In this document: positions 49,482 through 58,895 of the stretch, piece by piece | Position numbering within the stretch: position 1 is the first letter of the stretch | Layout: each line of letters opens with the position of its first letter | From: HR10 sp964615335 | GTDB taxonomy: Bacteria; Acidobacteriota; Blastocatellia; HR10 | Assembly (NCBI GenBank): GCA_964615335.1 | Contig: CAZTMT010000002.1 | Location: 62,001 to 126,000, forward strand | DNA: 64,000 nt | Direction: 5' to 3' | Translations under genes and position numbers: made by a program | Notes under the pieces: model-generated | Databases searched by the model: none | Told to the model about the DNA's origin: nothing | The model's input: the letters and a program-made list of their open reading frames with translations, nothing else

Positions 49482-50525
49482 TCACGAGCGAAAGTGCGGG
49501 ATGACTTCCTTCCCGAAGAGTTCGATACACCGCATCGTCGCACGATGATCGGGTCCGGTCGGATGGCGGAAATAGAAGATGATGTACTCGCATCCGACCT
49601 CCTGCCGATAGCGCCGGATCTCGGAGACGACCTGCTCCGGAGTTCCCGCGATGACGCGATTGGGAGCCACGCGCTCATAGGTCCAATCTTCATCGCGCGC
49701 TGTGCGCACCCAGGGCTCCCACTGGGCATTGAAGCGACCCGATTCGAAGAAGCCGAGGTTTTTGTAAAAGAGGTGGTAGTCGCGCACTGTGGGCCACCAG
49801 AGTTGACGAATCTCCTCGGGATCTTTTGAAACCCATCCATCGCGGATGAGCACGACCTCGATGCGATCCTCATGACCATGCTCCCGAGCCGCTTGCCGAT
49901 AGATCTCCGCCCAGGCCTTCATGACCTGAATGACGTGCAGCGGATCGGAGATCCACCCGGCACCCAAACGCCCCGCGCGCCGCAGTGCCGGCTCGCTCAT
50001 GGCCCCGATCCAAATCGGCGGATGCGGCTTCTGCACGACGCGCGGGGTGACCCGGACGTTCTCCAGCTCGAAGAATTCCCCTTTGAAGGAGAAGGGCTCC
50101 CCTTCCCAGGCCCGACGGAGAATCTCGATCTGCTCGACGAATCGCCGCGTGACACCCGCCCGCGTGATCCCGAAGAGTCGAAACTCTTCCTCGACGAGAT
50201 TGAGCCCCACGCCGAGAATGACCCGCCCTTTCGAGAGATTGTCCAAGACAGCAACTTCCTCGGCCACGTGAATGGGATGCCACTCGGGCAACTGAAGAAT
50301 AGATGTCCCCAGACGCAGGCGCGTCGTGCGCGCGGCCACAGCCGCCAGAAGCACCAGAGGAGCACTCAAATACCCATCGGGCATCATGTGATGCTCGGGC
50401 ACAAAGACGGCATCGAATCCCACGGCTTCGGCCAGTTGCGCCTCCTCCAGGATCTCCTCGTAAAGCTGCGGGATGCGCGCTCCGTCCGGAGGATCCTGCG
50501 TATTGACGAGCATGCCGAATCGCAT
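49482..50525 (-). CDS. LLM class flavin-dependent oxidoreductase, second copy
   Basis: This 347-residue paralogue has MRFGMLVNTQDPP at the start, EEAQLAEAVGFDAVFVPEHHMMPDGY (about 27-52), RTTRLRLGTSILQLPEWHPIHVAEEVAVLDNLSKGRVILGVGLN (about 66-110), IEILRRAWEGEPFSFKGEFFEL and PPIWIGAMSEPALRRAGRLGAGWI. Its closest relative in the window is the gene 18 bp downstream, from which it differs throughout, so the pair may form a heterodimer or act on successive intermediates. It starts 52 bp after the larger TonB-receptor gene. Confidence 0.9.
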   Translation of the reverse strand: MRFGMLVNTQDPPDGARIPQLYEEILEEAQLAEAVGFDAVFVPEHHMMPDGYLSAPLVLLAAVAARTTRLRLGTSILQLPEWHPIHVAEEVAVLDNLSKGRVILGVGLNLVEEEFRLFGITRAGVTRRFVEQIEILRRAWEGEPFSFKGEFFELENVRVTPRVVQKPHPPIWIGAMSEPALRRAGRLGAGWISDPLHVIQVMKAWAEIYRQAAREHGHEDRIEVVLIRDGWVSKDPEEIRQLWWPTVRDYHLFYKNLGFFESGRFNAQWEPWVRTARDEDWTYERVAPNRVIAGTPEQVVSEIRRYRQEVGCEYIIFYFRHPTGPDHRATMRCIELFGKEVIPHFRS

Positions 50526-50577
50526 GGGCTCCTCCCCAGAGAGAAACGCGAAGTTCGGACCCGCGTTCCCGATCGCT

Positions 50578-53500
50578 TCAGAAGCTCAATTTCAGCGCGA
50601 ACTGGATCTGCCGCGGCGTGCCCACGGTGCTCGAGATCCGTCCCGCCTGAGGATGACACGAATGCACCTGAGCCTGTTCAGCTGTCAGCCGACACGGCAG
50701 GGCCTCCAGCTCCGCCGGCGTCGGAACACGCCGGAATTGGGGAACAAAACCGATGTAGAGCTGATTGAAAGGCAACGCGAAGTTCGGGTGATTGAGAACG
50801 TTGAAAGCCTCCGCCCGAAACTGGAGCCGCGCAGCCTCACCCAGAGGAAATTCTTTCGAAAGCCCGACATCGAGGGTGGAGAATCCCGGCCCCCGCACCG
50901 ACGTGCGCGGCGCATTGCCCAGGCGCCCGGGTTCCTGCAGGGCGAAAGCCTTCGGATCGAAATACCGATCCACCCGCCCGAGGACGGGATTTTTGCGCAG
51001 GAGATTCGGCCGGTCCGGGAAGTCAATGTTGTCCCCCACCCCCGTGATCCCAAATCCGGCGAGAACGGAAAAAGGATACCCGCTGCGGAATTCCCCCAGC
51101 GCCGTGATCTTCCATCCTCCCAGGAGAGCCTGCGCAAGACCGCGCGCGTCGCCAAGGAACCTCTTCCCGCGCCCCACGGGCACCTCATACACGGCGTTCA
51201 CCGTCGCACGATGGCGAATGCTGAAGAGCGATTCCGAGCGATCCAGCTTGCGATCCGGAGGGTACTGACTGGCCTGCGCGACTCCGCGAATGATATTGTT
51301 GGAATTGAAGGCATCGGATTCCGAAAGGGCCTTCGAGAAGGCATAGGAGGTCTGAAAGGTCAATCCCCCAGAGAACCGACGCGCCACCTGAAGGCTCATT
51401 GAATGATAGTTCGCCGTGGCATCGAAACGACGAGAGTACAGGGAGAACGCAATGCGACTCACCGCGGGAGCCGCTGTTCCACATCCTCCCGTGAACACGG
51501 GACGCCCGTTCTCAAACCGGCAGGGGAGATTGTGATTGGCTTCGATCTTGCGAGGGATGTGATAGGATTGAGATCCGGCGTAGGTAAGCGTCAGATTCAA
51601 TTTGCCCGGCAGCTCGCGCGCGATCTCGAAATGCCACTGATTGGATGTCGGAGAGTTCACGGGCTCCAGAAGCCCCGTGACCAACCCCACATAGGGTGTG
51701 GGCGCCGTGCACGCCGCGCAGCGCGGGAAGGGGATCGGCGGGAGAAATCCCGGAGCCAGAGGCTCTCCGAAAAAGGTGTTGAGCACCGGCTCGGGAGCAT
51801 TCCATTGCAGGATCCCCTGAGCCGTCCCCTCAAACCCCAAGAATTCATTGAAGACGCCAAACCCCGCGCGCAGGACCGTCTTCCCATCCCCGAAGGGATC
51901 ATAGGCGATCCCGATGCGCGGCTGAAATTGCGTGAGCGAATAGTTGTGATACGGCTGTCCGACAGTGACCTGAGTGTCCTCCGGACGTCGCCAATTCCCC
52001 AGCTTGTTCCGAATGTCCTTGAGGATGGGCGCCTGAAATTCATGACGCAAACCCACCGTGAGCGTTAGCCGCGACGTCAGCCGCCACGCGTCCTCGACGT
52101 ACCAGGCCCAGAGCGTCGTCCGAACCCAGAAGCTCGCCTCCGCGCCATCCCGGCGAATGATCAGGACGGCCGGATTCCCCGCCAGCAAGTCGTTCAGCGT
52201 GAGGAACGTATAGCTCCCTCCCGGGATGACCGCCGACTTCCAGTTCCACTGAAAGCGATTCACCATCCCCCCGAGTTTCAGCGTGTGATTCCCCCGCGTG
52301 TAGACCACATCGTCGTTGAAGACGAAGTTGTTGCGCACAAGATGGAAGGGGCTGGCATCGTCATTTCCCAGAAGCGTCAGCGTGCCGCTCACGGTGCCCG
52401 CTGTGCCTCCTCCGACGGAGATCACCCCGATCGTCTGACGCGCCGGATTCCCCGTGAATTGATCCGGACGCAACGGGACGGTGGGCTCGGTCGCCGCGAA
52501 GACATTCGAGCGAAGGAAGCTGAAACTCGCCGTGTTGACCAGACGCGGCGTGAAGACACGCGACCATCGGAGCAGATAATTCTGCACGCGATCGGTCCGC
52601 ACGAACTCGAAATTCGGGAAATGAAAGGCCGCCGTGGCTTCCGCATCCGTGATCGAATACCGCCCGGAGAACTGATCCTTCGGAGAGAGCGTGGACGTCA
52701 GATGCACGAGTCCGAAATCCTGACGCGTGGGCTGACGATTCGGGAAAACGAACTCGGCGATCCCCCCTCCGAGATCGGCTCCATTAGGCTTCGGATAGAG
52801 TTCGAGGATCGCCTTGACTTCCGGCGAGATGGCGACCGGTCTCCCCCCCGGACCGATGACGGGGAAATCGCATGTCCCCCCCAATCCCCCATTTCGCGCG
52901 CATTCGGTGGGGACGAAGGAGATCTCGGTCGTCGTCAGACGCTGCCGCAGCCCTTCGTAGTTCGTGAAGAAAAAGGCGCGATCCCGACGAATGGGTCCTC
53001 CCAGAGCCGCTCCGAATTGATTCCGTCGAAACGGAGGCTTCTCGCGATCGAAGAAGGAGCGCGTATCGAAGATGTCGTTGCGCACGAACTCGTAGGCGCT
53101 TCCGTGAAGCTCGTTCGTCCCACTGCGCGTGGCGAAGCTGACGACCGCTCCGGAAGCTCCTCCGTAGGCCGCGCTGAACGAGTGGGTGATCACCTTGAAC
53201 TCCTGAATGGCCTCGACTCCGGGCATGTCGCCCGCAGCGGCCGTCCCCGGAGCTGTGAAGTTCCCGTTGCTGAAATTCACCCCATCAATGAGGTAGGCTA
53301 CGGAAGAGCCCATCAAGCCCCCCGCGCTGATGTAGGATCCCGTATTGGTGGCCGCTCCGAGTACGGTCGGCGGAGTCGCATTGGTCATCCGCACGATCCC
53401 GGGCTGCTGCGTGACCAAGGCCGTGAAACTTCGCTGATTTAATGGCAATTCGCGCACCTGTACAGGCAAAATGACGTTGCTCACCTCGACGCGGGTCGTC

Positions 53501-53916
53501 TCCACAACAGGAACAACCTCCGCGCTCACGTCAACACTTTCGGTGATCTCACCGACTTCCAGCGTGACGCGGACCGTCTCGGTCGCCCCCACCGTCAGAG
53601 TCACATTCCGAAGGACAGTCTTCTTAAATCCCGACGCCTCGACGGTGAGTTCGTAGCGTCCGGGAGGAAGCTGAGAGAGAACGAATTGCCCCTGATCCCC
53701 GGACGAAGCCTCACGGGTCAGCCCTGTCTCCACATTCCGAATCGTGATCCGAGCGCCGGGGATCGCAGCTCCCGTCTTATCGGTGACGTCACCGGCGATG
53801 TTCGCCGTCGTCACAGCCCCTTGAGCGAAGATCACCTCTCCCGGACCGAGTCCGAGAGCGATCACGATCGCCCAAAGGAGGACTTTACCAAGACCACACA
53901 CGGGATTTCGGTTCAT
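50578..53916 (-). CDS. TonB-dependent receptor with carboxypeptidase-regulatory-like domain (Oar-like), larger copy
   Basis: This 1112-residue outer-membrane protein has a signal peptide (VLLWAIVIALGLGPGEVIFAQ, cleavage near residue 32), a carboxypeptidase-regulatory-like domain ANIAGDVTDKTGAAIPGARITI to GRYELTVEASGFKKT (about 38-100), a plug (LPLNQRSFTALVTQQPG, about 160; AYLIDGVNFSNGNF; ATRSGTNELHGSAYEFVRND) and a large beta-barrel ending FALKLSF. It shares plug landmarks with the receptor at 44.9-47.9 kb (SGTNE followed by HGS/HGT, RRNQFGAA[L/V]GGP[I/L]RRDR). Two co-directional receptors with flavin monooxygenase-like genes between them suggest uptake and first oxidation of a bulky substrate. 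It is the first gene after an 87-bp gap. Confidence 0.92.
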   Translation of the reverse strand: MNRNPVCGLGKVLLWAIVIALGLGPGEVIFAQGAVTTANIAGDVTDKTGAAIPGARITIRNVETGLTREASSGDQGQFVLSQLPPGRYELTVEASGFKKTVLRNVTLTVGATETVRVTLEVGEITESVDVSAEVVPVVETTRVEVSNVILPVQVRELPLNQRSFTALVTQQPGIVRMTNATPPTVLGAATNTGSYISAGGLMGSSVAYLIDGVNFSNGNFTAPGTAAAGDMPGVEAIQEFKVITHSFSAAYGGASGAVVSFATRSGTNELHGSAYEFVRNDIFDTRSFFDREKPPFRRNQFGAALGGPIRRDRAFFFTNYEGLRQRLTTTEISFVPTECARNGGLGGTCDFPVIGPGGRPVAISPEVKAILELYPKPNGADLGGGIAEFVFPNRQPTRQDFGLVHLTSTLSPKDQFSGRYSITDAEATAAFHFPNFEFVRTDRVQNYLLRWSRVFTPRLVNTASFSFLRSNVFAATEPTVPLRPDQFTGNPARQTIGVISVGGGTAGTVSGTLTLLGNDDASPFHLVRNNFVFNDDVVYTRGNHTLKLGGMVNRFQWNWKSAVIPGGSYTFLTLNDLLAGNPAVLIIRRDGAEASFWVRTTLWAWYVEDAWRLTSRLTLTVGLRHEFQAPILKDIRNKLGNWRRPEDTQVTVGQPYHNYSLTQFQPRIGIAYDPFGDGKTVLRAGFGVFNEFLGFEGTAQGILQWNAPEPVLNTFFGEPLAPGFLPPIPFPRCAACTAPTPYVGLVTGLLEPVNSPTSNQWHFEIARELPGKLNLTLTYAGSQSYHIPRKIEANHNLPCRFENGRPVFTGGCGTAAPAVSRIAFSLYSRRFDATANYHSMSLQVARRFSGGLTFQTSYAFSKALSESDAFNSNNIIRGVAQASQYPPDRKLDRSESLFSIRHRATVNAVYEVPVGRGKRFLGDARGLAQALLGGWKITALGEFRSGYPFSVLAGFGITGVGDNIDFPDRPNLLRKNPVLGRVDRYFDPKAFALQEPGRLGNAPRTSVRGPGFSTLDVGLSKEFPLGEAARLQFRAEAFNVLNHPNFALPFNQLYIGFVPQFRRVPTPAELEALPCRLTAEQAQVHSCHPQAGRISSTVGTPRQIQFALKLSF

Positions 53917-54003
53917 GGTCCACCTCCTTTGTGAGAAATTCCCCTACAGGGGGATGAGCCGGATACACACAGCTCCTCATTCAGGGTGACGGGCGACGCC
54001 GAT

Positions 54004-55680
54004 TCACCCGCTTCCCTCTAGCTCTCGGAGAAGTTGCTCCCGCAAGTGGAATTTTTGAATCTTCCCACTTCCGGTCATCGGGAATTCTCGAACGAAACGA
54101 ATGTAGCGCGGCACTTTGAACGGGGCCAGATGCTCGCGGCAGTAGGCGATGACCTCTTCCTCGGTCATCGCCTCTCCTTCCCGAAGCTGAAGGAAAGCCG
54201 CCGGAACCTCACCCCATCGGGAGTCCGGCACGCCCACGACAGCCGCGGCCGCAATCCGGGGATGAGTCAGGAGGAAATTTTCGACCTCCAGAGTCGAGAC
54301 GTTCTCCCCTCCGACGCGGAGCACGTCCTTCCATCGGCCGAGGAAAACGAGATACCCCTCCTCAGTCAGAAGACCCCGATCCCCCGTGTGCAACCACCCT
54401 TCCGGATCGAGAGCCCGAGCGGTCTCCTCGGGCATGTTGTAGTACCCTTTCATGACGTTATAGCCGCGCACGCAGATCTCACCGGGCTGCCCCGGAGGCA
54501 GGCGCTCTCCCGTCACAGGGTCTCGAATCTCCACCTCCACTCCCGGATGGGGACGTCCGTTGGTCCGCAATCGCTTCTCCAGTGCATCCCGCCAATCGGT
54601 GATGCAGACGTTCGGACTGGCCTCGGAAAGGCCATAGACGGAGCAGACATGACGAATCCCGATCTCCTCGGCGATCATCTGCAGAAGCGCTGGAGATCCG
54701 GCAGCCCACCCTTTTTTCAGAAAAGACCGATCGCGCCACTTGAAATCCGGATGTTCACGAAGCATGAGGAACATCGTCTCGATACCAATGTAGGCGGTGA
54801 TCTGCTCCTGCTCGAAGAGATGCAGAGTCTCCCCGGCGTCGAATTTGGCCATCATGTGAAGCGTATAACCGCGCGTGATCGCCCCAAGCAATGCGCACAC
54901 GGACCCTCCGATGTGGAACATGGGCATCGCCGAGAGCACTCGGTCTTCTTCCCCCAGACCGGCACGCCCCGCCATGATGAAGGCGTTCCGCAAGGTCTGG
55001 TCATGGGAGAGCATGACTCCCTTCGGAAAGGCTGTGCTGCCGGACGTGTATTGAATGAGCGCGATGTCGTCCGGACTCACCGCTCTTTCTCGCTCCCGAA
55101 GAGCACGGTCCAGATCCGGCCTCTGGCCGAGTGAGAGCACGTCCTCATACGCGAACATGCCGGGCGCCCGCTCGCCCAGGACAATGAGACGCTTCAGATG
55201 CGGACAGCGAGAGGACCGAAGCTGCCCGGCAGGACAGTGGGCCACTTCTGGACAGATCTCGCGCACGATCGCGTCATATGCGACATCCAGGAAGCGCTCC
55301 ATGAAAAAGAGCGTCCGGGCCTCCGATTGCCGAAGGACATATTCCAATTCTCCCTTCTTGAACCGCGTGTTGAGCGGAACCATCACCGCCCCAAGCTTGG
55401 CCAGAGCGAACTGAGCGAGAGCAGCCTCCGGCACGTTCGCCATCCAGAGGGCGACATGCTCTCCCGCTGCTACCCCCAGAGCAAGAAGCCCTTGGGCCAA
55501 TCGGTTCACGTCCTGCAGGAACTCCCGGGCCCGATAGGCCCGTCGTACACTCCCGGACGAGAGCCCAACCCCATGAAAGACGAGGATCTCCCGATCCGGG
55601 GAGCGCGCGACACGCCACTCCAGCGCCTCCCCATAGGTGAGCTGCGGCCAGTCGAAAGACTCGGCGTAAAGATCGTTCAT
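54004..55680 (-). CDS. AMP-dependent acyl-CoA synthetase/ligase
   Basis: This 558-residue ANL-superfamily ligase has the P-loop IQYTSGSTAFPKGVMLSHD (about 190-208), VYGLSEASPNVCITDWRD (about 330), TNGRPHPGVEVEIRDPVTGE, GWLHTGDRG (about 420), YLVFLGRWKDVLRVGGENVS and the C-terminal Lys motif MTGSGKIQK (about 540). It would activate a carboxylic acid, perhaps a side-chain or ring-cleavage product, with CoA. ATG 55680 is preferred; a GTG at 55704 overlapping the SnoaL-like stop is possible. It is the last gene of the run that starts at 62.3 kb, before the TonB-receptor unit. Confidence 0.92.
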   Translation of the reverse strand: MNDLYAESFDWPQLTYGEALEWRVARSPDREILVFHGVGLSSGSVRRAYRAREFLQDVNRLAQGLLALGVAAGEHVALWMANVPEAALAQFALAKLGAVMVPLNTRFKKGELEYVLRQSEARTLFFMERFLDVAYDAIVREICPEVAHCPAGQLRSSRCPHLKRLIVLGERAPGMFAYEDVLSLGQRPDLDRALRERERAVSPDDIALIQYTSGSTAFPKGVMLSHDQTLRNAFIMAGRAGLGEEDRVLSAMPMFHIGGSVCALLGAITRGYTLHMMAKFDAGETLHLFEQEQITAYIGIETMFLMLREHPDFKWRDRSFLKKGWAAGSPALLQMIAEEIGIRHVCSVYGLSEASPNVCITDWRDALEKRLRTNGRPHPGVEVEIRDPVTGERLPPGQPGEICVRGYNVMKGYYNMPEETARALDPEGWLHTGDRGLLTEEGYLVFLGRWKDVLRVGGENVSTLEVENFLLTHPRIAAAAVVGVPDSRWGEVPAAFLQLREGEAMTEEEVIAYCREHLAPFKVPRYIRFVREFPMTGSGKIQKFHLREQLLRELEGSG

Positions 55681-55700
55681 GGGATTTCCGCGCTCCGGTT

Positions 55701-56093
55701 TCACGCTTTCGGGAGCGCCCCGATCATCTCCAGAACGCGCGCGCTATCGTAGAAGATCTGGAGCTTCTGAATGAGACCTTCGCGAATGGTGAACAGGTCC
55801 ACCGCTTCGAAAACGACCTCCCGGCCGGTCGCCGTCTTCCCCTCGAAATGGATTTCGACGGCGACATCCCCCTCCGGGGAGAAAAAGAGGCGTCGGACTT
55901 CATCGAATCGCTCCGGATAAAACTGCAAGACGTTCGCATAAAATCGCCCGATCGCTTCCCGGCCGACGATCGGGTCCGACAAAGGGAAATGGAGCGACGC
56001 TTCGGGCGCGAAGAGCGCGACCAGATCCTCCAGGCGCGTCTCGTTCACGGCGGCGAAATAGGCGCGGACGATCTCTTCGGAGCGCGCATTCAT
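55701..56093 (-). CDS. SnoaL-like/NTF2-fold protein
   Basis: This 130-residue protein has the compact NTF2-like alpha+beta pattern: EIVRAYFAAVNETRLEDLVALFAPEASLHFPLSDPIVGREAIGRFYANVL at the N-terminus and GDVAVEIHFEGKTATGREVVFEAVDLFTIREGLIQKLQIFYD at the C-terminus. Members include ketosteroid isomerases, polyketide cyclases and limonene-epoxide-hydrolase-like enzymes. An isomerase, hydratase or cyclase role in the pathway is plausible; nothing specific can be read from the sequence. It lies between the SDR gene (15 bp) and the CoA ligase. Confidence 0.85.
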   Translation of the reverse strand: MNARSEEIVRAYFAAVNETRLEDLVALFAPEASLHFPLSDPIVGREAIGRFYANVLQFYPERFDEVRRLFFSPEGDVAVEIHFEGKTATGREVVFEAVDLFTIREGLIQKLQIFYDSARVLEMIGALPKA

Positions 56094-56108
56094 AGGGCGT
56101 CCTCCTTC

Positions 56109-56879
56109 TCAGTGAGCCGTGAATCCCCCATCGGCAACCAGAACGGCTCCGGTCACGTAGCTCGCCTCATCGCTGGCGAGAAAGGCCACGCAGGCGGCGA
56201 TCTCTTCGGGCCGCGCGATCCGCTTGAGCAGAGTGAAGCTGGCATACAGGCGCCGCACCTCTTCCGGACTCCCCGCTCCCGACACGCGGCGGCACGCGCG
56301 CTCCAGAAGCGGAGTCTCTACCGGACCCGGACAGACGCAATTCACCCGAATGCCATAGTCGGCATAGTCGGCCGCCATGCTGCGCGTCAGTTGAATGACA
56401 GCCGCTTTCGAGGCTCCATAGGCCGAGAACTCTCGAACAGCTACCAGTCCCCCGACGGAAGCGATGTTCACAACGGCTCCGCCTCCCGCGCGAATGATCT
56501 CGGGGATCGCAAAACGACTCATGCGATAAACGCCATTGAGATTGACGGCGATCTGGCGCTCCCACTCCTCATCCTGAGCCGTCGTGACCGAACCCACTGT
56601 CTCGATCCCCGCGTTGTTGATCAAAATATCCAAGCCCCCCAGAAAACCGACGGCTTCACTGACCATACGCTCGGCATCCTCACGGCGCGAGACATCGCCG
56701 ATGACAGCCACGACGCGCGCCCCTTCGGAGCGCAGCGCATCGGCCAGAGCCCGGGCCGCTTCCTCCTGAATGTCGCAGATGGCGACCGCAGCTCCTTCTC
56801 GGACGAATCGCTCGACGACCGCGCGTCCGATGCCCGAAGCCCCTCCCGTCACAAGCGCTCGCTTGTTGAGAAAACGCAT
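56109..56879 (-). CDS. Short-chain dehydrogenase/reductase, second copy
   Basis: This 256-residue SDR has KRALVTGGASGIGRAVVERFVREGAAVAICDIQEE (cofactor site, Asp after beta-2 favouring NAD), DILINNAGIETVGS (about 87), NIASVGG with catalytic Ser, YGASKAAVIQLTRSMA (Tyr and Lys, about 152-156) and NCVCPGPVETPLL. It is a candidate hydroxysteroid- or 3-hydroxyacyl-CoA-type dehydrogenase. It is flanked by an LLM monooxygenase-like gene and a SnoaL-like gene, which together suggest oxygenation, dehydrogenation and isomerisation of a ring. Confidence 0.92.
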   Translation of the reverse strand: MRFLNKRALVTGGASGIGRAVVERFVREGAAVAICDIQEEAARALADALRSEGARVVAVIGDVSRREDAERMVSEAVGFLGGLDILINNAGIETVGSVTTAQDEEWERQIAVNLNGVYRMSRFAIPEIIRAGGGAVVNIASVGGLVAVREFSAYGASKAAVIQLTRSMAADYADYGIRVNCVCPGPVETPLLERACRRVSGAGSPEEVRRLYASFTLLKRIARPEEIAACVAFLASDEASYVTGAVLVADGGFTAH

Positions 56880-56912
56880 CTCTCTCCCTCCTGCCGGCGT
56901 GCGGGCGAAAGG

Positions 56913-58076
56913 TCACGCATTTCCCGATAAGAGAGCCCTCACCCGATCCAGGGCTTGAAAAGAAGCGCGCGTGCGCGCGGGATCCCCGAAAGGAGTGATG
57001 TTCCAGAGGACAAGATGCCGTAACCCCACCTCCACGAGCTGGCGAATCTGCTCGGCGATGTCTTCCGGCGCCCCGTGCAGGGTGAAATACCGAACGATCT
57101 CGCGAGGGACACGCCGAATGGCCGCCAGAGCTTCCTCATATCCGAGCCGCGCCGGAATATAGTCGTGGAAGCCTCCGACTCCAGATCCCAGAGGAGGAGC
57201 GTAGCCCAACCGCGCGAAGGTCTCAGCCGGAAGCAACAGACACAACCCCTTCACCAGCGGACTCTCCATCATGCGATCGACCGCCGCGCGATCCTCATCC
57301 ACGAGCACATAGGCGAGCATGCCCGGGGTGATCGCCTCCGGATCGCGCCCGGCCTCGCGAGCCGCCCGCCTTATCTGAGCGAGCTTCTCGCGATATTCTG
57401 CCGGCGCCATCTTCGTCGGCAGCCAACCGTCTCCATATCGCCCCGTGAGCTGAAGCATCCGCGGCCCATGCGCGGCGATCCAAATGGGCGGACATCGCCC
57501 CTGGTAAGGTTCCAGGCCGAGCACGGCGCGGTCGAGCCGCCAGAATCTCCCCTCGAAATCAACAGGCTTGCCTCCGGACTCCCACAGCAGGCGAATGATC
57601 TTCACCCCCTCTTCGAGTCGAGCGACCGGCTGATGAAAATCGAGCCCATAGGGAGTGATGTTCAGTCTCTCGCCCGAACCAAGCCCCAGAATCACTCGCC
57701 CGCGCGTGATGTGATCCAGCGTCAGAATGGCCTGAGCGAGCATGGCCGGATGGCGACGGATGACGTCGGTGACGCCAATCCCCAGCCGGATGCGCGTCGT
57801 GCGCACACCCACGGCAGCAATCGTGGCGACAGGATCAAGGTACGTGTCCGCGTTCTTCTGCGTTCGGGCCAGCGGCGAAACCTCCGGCCTCCAGATGGAC
57901 TGCGGATGCCAGCCCATGAGATGACAGGGCCACCAGACGGCCGCATAGCCTTTGGCCTCGGCCCGCTCCGCCTGCTCCAGAACCTTCTCAAAAGGAGGCA
58001 TGATCACTCCTGGCGCCCCAAACTCCACGCGCATCATGCTCCTACGCTCCCGCTCGGTCGGGACTTCCCCAGGCAC
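56913..58076 (-). CDS. LLM class flavin-dependent oxidoreductase, third copy
   Basis: The luciferase-like protein has about 374-387 residues depending on start. Landmarks are VLEQAERAEAKGYAAVWWPCHLMGW (near the N-terminus), RTTRIRLGIGVTDVIRRHPAMLAQAILTLDHITRGRVILGLGSGE, GVKIIRLLWESGGKPVDFEGRFWRL, PPIWIAAHGPRMLQLTGRYGDGWLPTKM and FTLHGAPEDIAEQIRQLVEVG. It resembles methylene-tetrahydromethanopterin-reductase/F420-type members more than the other two copies do. GTG 58076 has AGGAGG 4 nt upstream and is used here; the ATGs at 58037 and 58034, also with GGAG nearby, would give a more usual MRVEFG start. Confidence 0.9.
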   Translation of the reverse strand: MPGEVPTERERRSMMRVEFGAPGVIMPPFEKVLEQAERAEAKGYAAVWWPCHLMGWHPQSIWRPEVSPLARTQKNADTYLDPVATIAAVGVRTTRIRLGIGVTDVIRRHPAMLAQAILTLDHITRGRVILGLGSGERLNITPYGLDFHQPVARLEEGVKIIRLLWESGGKPVDFEGRFWRLDRAVLGLEPYQGRCPPIWIAAHGPRMLQLTGRYGDGWLPTKMAPAEYREKLAQIRRAAREAGRDPEAITPGMLAYVLVDEDRAAVDRMMESPLVKGLCLLLPAETFARLGYAPPLGSGVGGFHDYIPARLGYEEALAAIRRVPREIVRYFTLHGAPEDIAEQIRQLVEVGLRHLVLWNITPFGDPARTRASFQALDRVRALLSGNA

Positions 58077-58085
58077 GAATCCTCC

Positions 58086-58892
58086 TCAGGCTCTCGCAGA
58101 AGAGCGACGAAATTCCAGCTTGCGCAGTCCCCGCGGATCAATGACCTCGCGGAGCAACCGCACCTGTTCAATCGTCGGCGGCTCGGTCTGTGGAACTTCC
58201 TGCGGGATGACGAGCGAAAAGCCCGTCTGCGCCTGAACCTGCTCGACGGTGACTCCGGGATGCACAGATCGAAGCCGCATACGCTTGCTTTTGGGCTCGA
58301 AGTCCATCACGCAGAGATCGGTGATCACAAGCTGCGGTCCGTTCTTCAATCCCAATCGCTCTCGCGCATCCCCCCCATCGAGATATCCCGCGCACGAAAT
58401 GAAGTCCACGCGCTCGACAAACGTTCGCGGCGTGTGCGTCGTCGTCCAGATGAAGAGGCGTTTGTCGAGCGATCCCATATCCCCCATTCCAGCCGATCCG
58501 GGCAAGCGCACTCGGGGACGATGATAGTCGCCGATGACCGTGTTGTTGACGTTGCCGTACTGATCGATCTGCGCCCCGCGAATGCAGAACGTCTCCAGGA
58601 CGCCGCGATGAACATAGGACCACATGTGCTCCTGCGGGAGGTACATCACGCATTCCTTCCACATCGTCGGATCGAGCGTGTTCCCCGAAAGCGGTTCGGG
58701 TCGGGCGTCCACCCCGACGGCTCCGGCGACCCACGTCAGACGCGGAGCATGCGTCGCGCGGGCCAGGAGAATGGCCGCCACGGGGATGAAAGAGACCGTC
58801 CCGTTGAGAACGATGTCCTCGTTCGTGAACTGCCGAGCCAAGGTGGCGACCATCAGCTCGTCAATCGTGTAATCGCTCGCGACTTCCGCCAT
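58086..58892 (-). CDS. CoA-transferase family beta subunit (IpdB-like), third copy
   Basis: This 268-residue beta subunit has YTIDELMVATLARQFTNEDIVLNGTVSFIPVAAILLARATHAPRL (about 8-52), FCIRGAQIDQYGNVNNTVIGDYHRPRVRLPGSAG (about 108-140), RTFVERVDFISCAGYLDGG, and the C-terminal RLRSVHPGVTVEQVQAQTGFSLVIPQEVPQTEPPTIEQVRLL. It pairs with the alpha gene 3 bp upstream. It serves as the internal reference showing what is missing from the first beta copy at 26.3 kb. Its role is probably hydrolysis or transfer on a CoA thioester of a ring-cleavage product. Confidence 0.92.
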   Translation of the reverse strand: MAEVASDYTIDELMVATLARQFTNEDIVLNGTVSFIPVAAILLARATHAPRLTWVAGAVGVDARPEPLSGNTLDPTMWKECVMYLPQEHMWSYVHRGVLETFCIRGAQIDQYGNVNNTVIGDYHRPRVRLPGSAGMGDMGSLDKRLFIWTTTHTPRTFVERVDFISCAGYLDGGDARERLGLKNGPQLVITDLCVMDFEPKSKRMRLRSVHPGVTVEQVQAQTGFSLVIPQEVPQTEPPTIEQVRLLREVIDPRGLRKLEFRRSSARA

Positions 58893-58895
58893 GGC

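Noticed and set aside
53917..54003. Terminator or promoter in the gap upstream of the larger TonB receptor
   Set aside because: A CCCC-TAGG-like small hairpin is present but has a short stem and no T-run, and no convincing -35/-10 pair was found.
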